NCBI GenBank assembly: GCA_905250125.1
Contig: CAJNOL010000064.1
Span: 186,001 to 250,000, forward strand
Source: Rotaria sordida
Lineage: Eukaryota; Rotifera; Eurotatoria; Philodinida; Philodinidae
Length of the DNA stretch: 64,000 nt
Direction of reading: 5' to 3'
The notes beneath the pieces were generated by a model. The model was not told the DNA's origin. It ran no database searches and saw only the letters and a list, made by a program, of their open reading frames with translations. The number at the start of each line of letters is the position of its first letter. The first letter of the stretch is position 1. The position numbers and the translations under genes are program-made. Below, piece after piece: positions 34,694 through 46,700 of this stretch.

Positions 34694-35671
34694 ATGGCAG
34701 ATGTAGAGAGAGGAAGGAATGAGAATAAAGAACTCGCTGATTTACTTCCAAAAACTTTAATTGTGATACTGAGCTCAGTTCATTGTCTTATTATGCTATG
34801 TATTATACTTGTTATTCCAATACTTGAAGTAGCTATTGGTGCATCATATCGTGGTCAATGTCCGATTAATCCAAATATTCCGATCTATCTTATTGTAACA
34901 GGTGCATGTGGTATGACTACTATTTTTCTTGTATTAGTCATAGTAAGATATGATTTTTTTAGTCTTTTTTTTTCTTCTAAAGAATTAAGTTTAATTAAAA
35001 TAGATTGCTGGATTTATATGGTGTGTTCAACGAAATTCTATTGCTGCAACATGTACTGTAATGTGTCTTATTTTTCTTATAGCATCATTTATGATATTGA
35101 TGAGTTTATTTTTATTTGCTTGGTTTATTGTGGTAAATAACGTGACGGAAATACAAAATTAAAGCACAATTCTTTGTTTTTCTTTGCATTATATATGATT
35201 AGATAGAGCGTGACGAGCTAATCGAGAATATATACGTTTCGATAAGTTTTCAATTGAGAATTTGTTGATTATCAAAACTTGACCTATTTTTCAGAAAGAG
35301 TAGATTATCTGATAAAATTCAAAATTTTCACGTAAGAAATCATTTCAAAAAAATGGTAAATGCGCATATTTTTGATCAGATCGTCACACTCTATCTAACC
35401 ATATATAAAGCAAAATAAAATAAATCCTGCTTTAATTTTGCATTCTAACTACATTATTATTTTGATTAAAATATTTTATAATCTTAAATAGGGTAATGTA
35501 TGGATATTTGGAGCAAAAAAAAATGTTCAGTATGATTCATCGATGGATAATTATTGTCATCGTACATTATATGAATTTGCATTTGCGATATTGATTATAA
35601 CCTATGTTTTGCCAGTTGTTGGCTGTATTGTTCAATGCATTCGTGGTTGTTGTCAAATTAAAAATAATTGA
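34694..35671 (+). CDS. TMEM272-like four-pass membrane protein
   Basis: Three exons (34694-34942, 35004-35132, 35492-35671) give about 185 residues. Four hydrophobic helices are visible. The signature YRGQCPINPNIPIYLIVTGA follows the first helix, and WFIVGNVWIFGAKK precedes a loop ending YCHRTLYEFAF. A Cys-rich tail follows (CIVQCIRGCCQ). Intron 2 (359 bp) is enlarged by a MITE, while intron 1 is 61 bp. It is paralogous to the genes at 30834 (-) and 37618 (+). Confidence 0.8.
35153..35440. mobile_element. Intronic MITE, family shared with the RFC1 intron (copy A)
   Basis: Ends are inverted: CAAAATTAAAGCA at each end. About 75 bp of similarity from each end includes a GGTTAGATAGAGCGTGACGA-like block (GATTAGATAGAGCGTGACGA left, GGTTAGATAGAGTGTGACGA right read inward). 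Nearly identical ends are found at 52651-53070. It lies entirely within intron 2. Confidence 0.8.
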
Positions 35672-37617
35672 GAGATAATCAAAGTGAAATTATTAAGAAC
35701 AACAAAAATGATATTTATTATAATTTTAAAGAGAAAACAATAAATTAAAAAAAGACTTTTTTTTTTGTTCTATACAGTACTTTCCAATGGAGATATGTTT
35801 TTAATAATTAAATATTTTGATTTCTTTTTTTCGTTTATTATAACGGTAATTAGAAAGTTGTAATGCATTTTTAATTTTTTCTATTTACTATTATTTGATT
35901 TATTTGTATTCATCATGATTAACATGTTTATGACTTTATATATGTTTGCGTATTTGATTTTAATATTTCACTTCTAGTTTATATGGATTTGAGATCAAGA
36001 AAAGAAAAATCAATATAATTATCGAGAAAAAGATATTTTGAAGTTACATTAAATTGATTATATGTTTAAAAAGACTATGTGAACGTCCAAAGTAAGGCTA
36101 CGTCTCATCACGGATTGAAGGAGGAAACTGATGTTAATAGTCTGTAGATCAGTATTATGTTCGGATTCTTATTGATGAACTAGAGAGAGAGAGAGCAGTG
36201 GCATTTCAATTAATACAATCATCAATGGGATAAATTAAGTTTGAGTCTGTGAAGTTAAGAACGGTTTTATACATAAGAACTGCTTCAATAGAAAAATATC
36301 CATAAACGCTCGAATTTTTACTTAATTTATCCAATGATTGACATATGCTGCAATTCACAATATTTTGCAATTTTAGAAAACAAAAATATTTCGAAGAACA
36401 ATTTTTCAAGCAAAAATTAGTAAACGACGCAAAACACTCGTTCTGACAGCTCTATTATGCCAATAGGAACAATCTAAAGAATTTCGTGGCTCAGAATTAA
36501 ATTCGATATTCAATGATATAACAGTAAGCTATTCATAGAGCACGCTAACTTTTGAAAACACGAATTTCGAAAATGCATTCAAAACAGCATATCACCAAGT
36601 GTTAGTTCCAAGCATTTTGCAACAGAATGACATCATTAGAAGTATAGAGCATAACATTTGCTGTCTATTGATGCTAAATACTTTACATTTAGCATCGAAC
36701 TTGATGGGCATAACCTTACACAAATCGTTAGGTATCCGCAGAAAGTCGCAGTTGAGAAGGTAAGCAACTGTTCATCTTTCCAATTTTTCGTCGATAAGAA
36801 AAACTTATTTAAAAAAAAACCGAAGTCCACATTGTTGTGGAGGAAAAATTCTCTACAGAATGGTACCTTTGAACGGTATTTCCATTCTCCGAAAATAGAA
36901 ATCAAAGTGTTCTATTATTTATAGTTCACGTGGCATTAATTAAAATTTTATTGTTTCCTATCAGCCCATCGATAAGCATCGGCATACAACATCGATCTAT
37001 AAACTGGATCGAGTTTTAATATCAGTTTCTCATTTAATTCGAGATTGGACGCTAACATACATGTACGTATATATATATATATGTCAATGATCGAAAATTT
37101 TCTCTTGATTATTTGCTGTATTTTTTGATTAATTAAATATATAACAAATACAAGATGATATACATAATGCATAGTTAATGAAACAAAGCTTTGGTCAGAA
37201 TTCTTACATGAATGTTACTTATTAAACATTAAATATACTTTTTTAAAAAATATATGACTTCAGTAAAAAAAGAAACAAGTTTTTGCTACATTATTTCGAT
37301 CATAATATTCATTCAATTGTCTATTGTATTTTCTATATGAATTAATAATATTGATACTTTTTTTTACATTAGTTTCTTTAAATAAGCATTCGATTTTGAT
37401 TGAAAGACACAGAACAGTAACATGAATAATTTGTATGGAACAAGCGAGCGAATAAAAAAAGAAAAACGCTATGCTTTAGTTGAAGACTTATTCAAATGTA
37501 TATAATCAAGTGAAAAGAGTATAAAGGATAAAAAAAACGTCCGAAACGAGAGACCAAGGCAAACAAGTATTTGTGTTTAACATATTAATCATAATCATTT
37601 TTTTGTATTACACATAA
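35672..37617. other. Intergenic between two TMEM272-like genes
   Basis: 1.9 kb, AT-rich. Contains a short GA tract near 36183-36194 and a (TA)n tract near 37070-37082. No supported gene. Confidence 0.5.
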
Positions 37618-38299
37618 ATGAATCCAACATCGAAAGAAGAAACTAACGAGACTATTCCGTTAAAACCTCTAATAAGTCCAAAGCCTTATTTGCCAGTATC
37701 TGAAGTTGGTCGAACAGTTGGCACGACATATTTTCTTTCGTAATTTCAATTTTTACATAATAATAAAAATATAAACTCTCATGTTTCTAGTTCAACACTA
37801 ATTGCATCTATCATTCCAATAATTCAATTAATAATTGGCTTATATTACAAAGGAGATTGTCGAATCGATCAACGTATTCCAACTTATATGATCGTAGCTG
37901 GCATCTGTGGTTTAGCATTAGCTGGACTTTCATTATTTCTTTCCATGTAAATTAAAATATAATAAAACTATTTTTATTTTTATATTTCATTTTAGTACAT
38001 TTAAGTGTTTTCTTTCGGATTCAGCAGTAGTAACAGTATTGGCTAGTTGTGGTATATGTTTAAATTTGGTAGCAACATTTCTTATTTCAATTTTTGTTTT
38101 TATTTGGTTTATTCTTGGTTGTGTATGGGTATTTAGTGTTCGTTCTCAAGTACAATTTAAAGATTCTATAAAGCCTGGTTATTGTCAACCTGTCTTGTAT
38201 AAATCAACATTTGCATTACTCATTATAACAATTATTTGGGCTTGTATTCAATGTTGTTTATCATGTTATCGAACATGTAATCCACGTCGAAATCCTTAA
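37618..38299 (+). CDS. TMEM272-like four-pass membrane protein
   Basis: Three exons (37618-37739, 37791-37946, 37996-38299) give about 193 residues. Signature segments are LIIGLYYKGDCRIDQRIPTY and FIWFILGCVWVFSVRSQ, then PGYCQPVLYKSTFALLII, and a Cys-rich end (CCLSCYRTCNP). Same gene family and orientation as 34694, about 1.9 kb downstream, so probably a tandem duplicate that has diverged. Confidence 0.8.
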
Positions 38300-40229
38300 A
38301 TTAACGAAGAATTAACTATATACTTTAGTATAGTTTTCTGCGTGATATTTTCTTATTAATAATTGTTCTCTTAAAAAAAAGACTTCAAGAACATACTCTA
38401 TGTTTTACTGTGAAGTTATTCATTAAAATATATGAATTATGCCAGAAATATTTTGAAATTTGCAAGTTTAACATGATTTTTTTTGTTCAATTATTCTCAG
38501 GTGAATAATTTCGAAGCGTAGAGCCCGTTGGGTTCAAATCTTACAGACTCGGTCAAATCGTACTTTGATAATATCAATAAAATTGGGTAGTCGCTCCGAT
38601 GATACCAAACACTTTTTTCCGTTTTTTTTTGTATTCAGTGACTAGTACACGCTACACATTGCTCAGACGACTAGAACCCATTGGATCCAAAATTTTCGAA
38701 CTCGGGCCCAACTTGATGGGCTCTACCAGCGAATAGTCGTTGGAAAACTCGACGAAATTTTAGAAAGTTGGAAGATGAAGTCTGTGGATCAGATTTGATG
38801 GCTGAATTTTTTTTGAAGTTCCGATCGAAACCAGACACTGGATTCCTTCGGATAGTATAAATTAAATTCTTTGATCACCACATGCTTATATAAATCAATC
38901 ATAGAAAACTGATGATTCATCACATTGAGTGCTCCAAAGAAAATTAATCGAGGTATTTTTTTTCTTTAGGATAACAATTTATTTGTTAATTATCCGATAT
39001 GTGATTTCAATATTTAATCTGCACTATGTGATGATTGTTGAAGAATTCTAGAGAATTTAGCAGTGCAAATGAACAAAATGTTGATCATAAATTCGAAAAG
39101 AGAAAGACAAGCAATCACATCATGAAGTGACGATCTAAGAAACATCATTTTTGAAAGGATTATTCATTTTAAAAACATATGATCAGATTAAAACAGAAAT
39201 AGACTCGATTCCGGTTTATAAGAATTTTAACTGAATTGAAGAAGAAATTTTTTCTTTTAATTTCATAAGAAATAAATAAAACTATCTGATTTATATTTCA
39301 ACTGAATCCTCTTATTTCAAACTACTGCCATTTAAACTTCTGCATTATAATAAAAGATTCTTCCTATTAAATAATCTCTCGACCAAAGTAGGTTCCCTAA
39401 AGGAACGACACTCTTGACATAATAGAAAAATGTCCATTCGTTACAGTGTTAATGAAGAAATTGTAAGTTTAATTCCTATATTTAATCGAAAAATTCCTAT
39501 TTTTCAAGATTCTAAGCTTAAAATCAACGAAGACTGAAGCTAAAAAAATTTTTCTATCTTTTCCTTTTTATCACAAAAAATTCTCTCAATTGCTTCACCC
39601 TTTTATGTTTTTCTGACAAATATTTTTGATTATTAGTGACTACAAAAAAAGAAGAATTGAACAGAACATTCCCCATGGAATATTTATCTGCATGGACATA
39701 ATAGAATACTCGAGATCTTCTATTCTAGGATAAAGGTTTAATTATATATAGAGATCCATGCTTTCCTTTTAGTTCTTATTTACTTTATTCCTATACAAAA
39801 AAGAGAAATATTCATATTGAAATCAGTCTATATCGAAATACTTTTTTACCCTAACGGATATAATTAGTTTGCTTTTCTTCGACAATGAAAGACAAGAAAT
39901 ATCTGAATAGTTGGCTTATATGTCTATATATTGATCGATATTATCTCCATAAAGCTGTGGATTGAACCAAATTGTAATCATTTCCAAATCAAAATATACA
40001 AAAGAGAAAGAGTTACAAACTAAGTTTTCAAATGCTGATTATTTACATAACAATTCGTGTACAATGATTGAGAGAAAAAGATTTCTCATTTATTTTTCAT
40101 TGACAATATTTCTTTTGTACAAATGAATGGATACTTTGCATTTTTATCATACCCGTTGAATATTTACAGATACTGATCCAAAATATGAGATTAACGTATT
40201 TTTTATTGTTTTCTACGATACTAAATATT
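38300..40229. other. Intergenic, no supported gene
   Basis: AT-rich, with some GC-richer sequence at 38510-38800 that may be an old repeat. No RNA gene or coding signal recognised. Confidence 0.45.
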
Positions 40230-40612
40230 TAATAGCAAATTCAAATAGTGGTTTGAATTGATAATGAAGTTCTCTATCAAACACATTCCATACTAAGATT
40301 TCAAACATGGGCTATGAGAGGAAGGTTTCTGAAAAGCCAAGCACGATAGTTTTCAGTATGACAAATTAGTTAAAAAAATTATAAGCATCACAAAGCGAAA
40401 TGTATCATAGCATTACTAAAAGACGTATTTTTTATTTTTTCAGATACTTATAACTTCTTAAGAAAAAGTCGTAGGAAACAGGACTTCCAAAACTATTGTG
40501 TTTGGTTTTTCAGAAACCTTTCTCTCATAGTCTATCTTTGACATTTTCGTATGGAATGCATTTAATAGAGAATTTCATTGGCAATCGAAACCACTATTTG
40601 AATTTGAGTTAA
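40230..40612. mobile_element. Foldback element downstream of SMG5
   Basis: Arms of about 130 bp (40235-40365 and 40475-40610) are inverted copies. Shared blocks are CAAATTCAAATAGTGGTTT, AATGAARTTCTCTAT, CATTCCATAC, and CTATGAGAG-AAGGTTTCTGAAAA. The spacer is about 110 bp. It lies between a plus-strand gene and the 3' end of SMG5. No coding capacity. Confidence 0.75.
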
Positions 40613-40769
40613 ATGTTTGATATCGTAGAAAAACAATTAAAACTATATTAGTTTATTTTGATTAGTACTGTATCAGTAGTTGGATTAACAATATTAAAGA
40701 GTTTATTCTTAAAATTTTTTTCAAGTTTATATATTCAACAAAGAGAAAGTTTTTTTTTTCTTTCATTAA

Positions 40770-43700
40770 TTATTTCTCAGGTGTTGATTGTCTCCAACGG
40801 CGGTGAAAATCATCAATATGTTGTACAATTACTCCTATGAGAAAAAGCAATAGTTTGCTTTCGATTTATTAAAAGAAAAAAAAGAAGATTTTACCATCTT
40901 TTTCAATTGTTTGTTGTTCTTTATTTGTTAATGATCTTGCAAAAAGTAAATTAACTGTTGACATTGAATTAGTTGTTGTTTGTTTATCAAGACTACTTTG
41001 TTGTGTAAAATAAAGACAACAATCAATTATTTCTTGAAAACGAATAAAATCTTTGTTTTTATTATTCTTTTTTTTATTTTGATTTGTTAATCGTTCATGT
41101 ACAGCTTGTGTACGAATAAATCTAAATAAACAAAAAAAATTTTTAATATTCGAATAAATCTACATTCATATCGAAAATTAAATTCAGTTCATGTCCGGTT
41201 AAAGGATAAGTCTCTTGTTACCAAATGAAAAGTCGAAATTAGTTGTCCTAATTTTTCCTGAAGTTCATATCGTTTTAGTTTTGGACTTATCTATCAGCGT
41301 ACCACTTAGAACATTCATAAACATATTCAAACTCCAACAAACGCTTCGAAATGTTCTGGAACATTCTAAGCCTTGTCATTAACGCTATTCAGTGCCTGCT
41401 CCCGTTACTAAAGAGTCCTGAGAAAAGAGTAGAGTGTCAGTTGTCCTAGAGTCAGTCTCTGAGAAAATCAGTCATTCTTGCCCATCGACGATGGAGGTGC
41501 ATCTCAGAATTCGCTGTTTTTTTTATATATTATAGAGGGTAGTAAGTTTAGTATTTCTTGAAATTTTCAGCTCGATCTGATTACTTTTTCCTATACAACC
41601 AACCAAAATACTAACGAAATTTTTCGTAATTTTTTATAGTAATTTTTTATCGGTTTTTACGCAATTTTCTTTAGTAAAAGTGACTTTTTTGTCTCAATTC
41701 GTAAGACTTTTGATTTCTTGTTTTTCTAACTATAACTATTGAAGTCTTGTCCTTCTATATACAAAAATTCAAAAGTTTTCATCGTCTTACCAGGGTTTCC
41801 GAAGTACTTGTTTTTATATATTTTGTAACCAAAATGTCGGTCAATCGTATTTTATGCAGCAACAAGCAATCACTCTGATATTTCTACTAGTGATAGAGGA
41901 CATCAAGTTCTACTACCTAGGATATATCACAATTTTGTACCTTGAGAAAAGTCATCGTTTTCCTATCATTAATAAGATATGTGTGAAAATGCTGGTCTAT
42001 TTGCCGTAGACTCTGCTTTCATGACTGGTTAATATTTTCTTGTTTAGCTGTGTTTTTTGTTGTAGATAGTATAGTGATATAAAATTACTAAATCAGACTG
42101 TTGACACTTTTACTATAACCAAGAAAAGGATGGTACCCTCAGAGAAGGGTACTTTCGTACAAAATGGCATAAAACAAAGGATATTTCGAGATTTTGATAG
42201 ACGAAAATTGATTTATATCAGAAATAAACCTGATATTCGGAATCAGCATGAAAAACTACACTAGGCAACATAGTTTTCATCTTGAAATATTTTTTATGAA
42301 AATTTCACTATATTCACCTTCAGTCATTCACTACTAATATATTACCCTGTGTTCCCCTACCGGTCAAATCTTGATGGAAAATATTTCATGAAGAAAAATG
42401 TGTTGCCTAGTGTTGTTTTTCATGCTGATTCCGAATATCAGGTTTATTTCTGATATAAATCAATTTTCATCTGTCAAAACCTCGAAATATCCTTTGTTTT
42501 ATGCCATGTTGTACGAAAGTACCCTTCTCTAAAGGTACCATCCTTTTTCTGGTTATAGTAAAAGTGTCAACAGTCTGATTTAGTAATTTTATATCACTAT
42601 ACTATCTACAACAAAAAACACAGCTAAACAAGAAAATATTAACCAGTCATGAAAGCAGAGTCTATGGCAAATAGACCAGCATTTTCACACATATCTTATT
42701 AATGATAGGAAAAAGATGACTTTTAATCAAAAGTCCTTGACTTTTCTCAAGGTACAAAATTGTGATATATCCTAGGTAGTAGAACTTGATGTCCTCTATC
42801 GCTAGTAGAAATATCAGAGTGATTGCTTGTTGCCGCATAAAATACGATTGACCGACATTTTGGTTACAAAATACATAAAAACGAGTACTTCGGAAACCCT
42901 GGTAAAACGATGAAAACTTTTGAATTTTTGTATATAGAAGGACAAGACTTCAATAGTTATAGTTAGAAAAACAAGAAATCAAAAGTCTTACGAATTGAGA
43001 CAAAAAAGTCACTTTTACTAAAGAAAATTGCGTAAAAACCGATAAAAAATTACTATAAAAAATTACGAAAAATTTCGTTAGTATTTTGGTTGGTTGTATA
43101 GGAAAAAGTAATCAGATCGAGCTGAAAATTTCAAGAAATACTAAACTCACTACCCTCTATAACATATCAAAAAAATCAGCAAATTCTGAGATGCACCTCC
43201 ATCGTCGGTGTCTGAGTCTCTAAGAGACTTACTCTTAATTACTATGGAAGTGTACCCAATGATCATTCTCGCCTCTTCTGTTGCTAGTTGAGTTTGTCAG
43301 ATCCAAAATTTTGGGACTCGATCGAACTGCATTTTAATACTCTCAATAAAATTTTCTAATCAGAACTAAATAGTCTTCCCCAAGATATGAAAGATTTTTT
43401 TTTATATTCGGTGTCGGAACACATAATGTAAGTTTTATAGCATACCTATTTCCAAGACGAAACTGGTTTTCAAGCCATCGAATAGCATCACGTGCTTCAC
43501 GTTGTTCTTTTTTTAATTCATCAAGAATATCAATTACTTAAAAAAAAATTTAAATAAAATAAATATTTGAAAATTTTTATCAAACAAGAAAACAAACCAA
43601 CAAGTGGAATAATAATAATAAAACGTTGTGATTGAACTAATTTTTGTACTAAATTAAGATTTGTACATAAAACCGATGAATCAATAACAAGATAAGGTGG

Positions 43701-46700
43701 TAAAGAAAATTCTTCATTTTTTAAACTATTTTCTAATTGACTTATTTCAGCTTGTAAACGAAGTGCGGCCATATCACGCATTAAACGAGATTTACGTTCT
43801 TCATCAACAATTGTATCTGATGATTGATTTGATGATGAATCTATTGTTAATGTTGATTGTTCAAATGAATTTGAAGCAATAAAAGATAATTTATCATTAT
43901 CATAATTAAATTGAGAATTTGGTAATATTGATGTTGCATAATAACCAAAACGACGTAGAGAACAAATACGAATTATTGTCTACAAAGAGATGAATAGAAA
44001 CAAAAATAAAATTCTTTGTTTTTTCTATTCTACTTCTTACAGATTCAAGCTTATTTAATGATGATAATTGATTTAAATTTAATTTCATATAATTTCGATC
44101 AACTTTCAATGATTGAAATGAACGTAATCGAATATCTTCATTAAGCATTGGTGATGGAAAAATAAAAACTTTTGTTTCAACAAATTTACTTAATAATGGA
44201 TAAATCGATGAATTTGAAGGAATTAAACCTAATTAAAATTAAAATTAATATTAAATAAATATGTAGATTTGAACATACCACTTTTCAAAATATCACGTTC
44301 ATGAGGTAAAAAATTTAATAATAAAGCTAATTTTGACCATAGACCAGGTGATATCTATATCAAATAAAAGACAGATAAATTTAGATATATATATATATAT
44401 GAATAACACAAGTTCATTAAATATACAGGTAATAACATTTGAAGAAGACGTTTATTGCCAGCAAGCCAATCACAAAAAATTTTTATAGCAGAAAGAAGAA
44501 ATTCATTTTCTAATAATTCAATTATTAATTTTGTACCATGATGAAGAGTGTTTCTACAACAAAAATATATTATCTTTTTTTTAGATTAATCATTCACAAA
44601 GAATCTATTTAAAATATTTAATGTATTGTCATGAAATAGAATTTTGAATTTTCTAATAAATGATTTAGATTTTATACAATTGCTTCGACATGTAACAGAT
44701 AACATCCAATAATTATTTGAAATAAATCTCAACTTTTTGCTTGCAACTAGAGATGTGTGCAGGACCAGTTTTAGTCCCGGTTCCAGTCGCTGGAATCAGG
44801 ATCACGAGAAAACAGTTTGTCTCAACAGGAATTAAAAACTATACTTAAATATTCTATGGTTTTAAGCGAATTATCTTATAAATTATTAATTAGAATGAAA
44901 GTCAAGAAACAAGTATGGAAGAATTTTTTTAAATGTGATATGAACAAAATTCTGAAATAATTTCCTCTAGACTGAGACTAGGACCCAATAAACTTGATTC
45001 CGCACATTTCTACTTGTAATTGATTGAATGGCTGAGTGGATCTAACAAAAAAAAAGTGATCTGTTAGAATCTAAGATACGTAGTACGGTCGATGCTTTTT
45101 TTACATATGGACATCAAAAATTTTCTTGTTATGTGATTGTCGCGTCATAGACTCACGGATTTTCTTCTTTTACGAAGTGAATATTCGATGAAATTTTCAA
45201 ATTTTCTAATATTTTGTATAGATATTCCATGTCTGTTCATATACACAGCATAGATGTCCATCGCGGCTAAGAATCTGTCGCTGTCGCGATGTGATGAACC
45301 GTAAAAATAAACGTTGCCGCTGTCGCGATGATATTCAAAAAAGTGTTTCGATTTTCAAGCCCACAGCTCATTTGAACTAGAAATGCTGCTGCTAATTGAC
45401 CAAATCTGTTAAGTCTTACACCGAGATTCTATGCAAATTCATGTATTTTTGAAATTTTTTCCTAAAAAACTGCTGCGATAGTTTTTGAAAATATCTGCCG
45501 CTGCCACTGCGACAGTGGCGTCGCCATGGACATTTCTGATACACAACCATTTTTATAAATAAAAACTTGTTAGTGCAGCTCTTTTGAGGCTAAAATGTGA
45601 AACTTACTTGTGTTCTTTAGCCTCATTAAATTAATACGAAGTACGTGATTAATCGTCAGAGAAACGATCTATCTTATTTATTTGTGCATTTAGAATAGAA
45701 GTTTCCTTCTTATTGATGTTCTATTCTTTGTTAGTTCTGTTGTTATTCCCTCGTTATTTCCCTTTTTATTATTTTAACCATTGATTTAACTGACATCCAT
45801 TTTATGCGCATTAGGTTTCAACATATTATTATGGATCTCGATAAATTCAAAAACATTGATACTGATTATTTCTCAATGTTATAATTTGATCAGTTCATGT
45901 TATTTGCAACAATCATATGGCGACTGCAACACATCAATAGAATATCATTCATCATCTTTGACATCTATCATACAAGTGTTCATCTGTATAAAAATTAGAA
46001 ACTACACTGTTTATAACATTTACAAACGTATTCTAGCCATTTAAATTACAAGGAAGGTTTTTTGAATTGTTCACGAACAGTTTAAGCTTGGTTGTTCGTG
46101 CCGTTCAACAAACTTTTCCGTTGCTAAAGAACTCTGGCGGCTATTGCCCTCAGTCACTAGGAGAAGAGTGCTCATTTATCTCTAAACCTCTCCTCTGTTG
46201 CTACGATTCAAAACAGAGTAGCGAGTAGCCAAAAAACTTCGTCTTAAAAATTACATTCCTTATTTTCTTTCGAAAAAAAATATAGGCGAATTTCACAAAA
46301 TCCTATGTTGTATAGATGAAAAATTTGATTCAAAAATCAAGGTACGTCTAATGTCAAGACAATTTCTATGAATCTTAAAATAATTCTTCAAGAATAGCCT
46401 TACTGATCATTATCAAGACCTTGTTGTTGTTCATTTGTTGTATTATCAATAATAGGTTCGAGTTCAAATTCAGCCATTTTTTGTTCAATTTCTGCAGCTG
46501 CTAAAGCATCACTATTATGTTCAAATCCTATAAAAAGTATAAATTGTCTATTGAACCGAGACAAAAAAAATTCAACTATTTACCAGGTGGTACATTAATT
46601 TGTTTATTTCCAATCAGAATAGATTTAAATGTTTGATCATAATTATATGTTGGCATTGAATATGGATCATCAGCGGATGATGTTTGATCAAGAAAAAGTG

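Noticed and set aside
38505-38600. Possible tRNA (GGTTCAAATC-like T-loop)
   Set aside because: No acceptor stem or anticodon arm could be paired around it.
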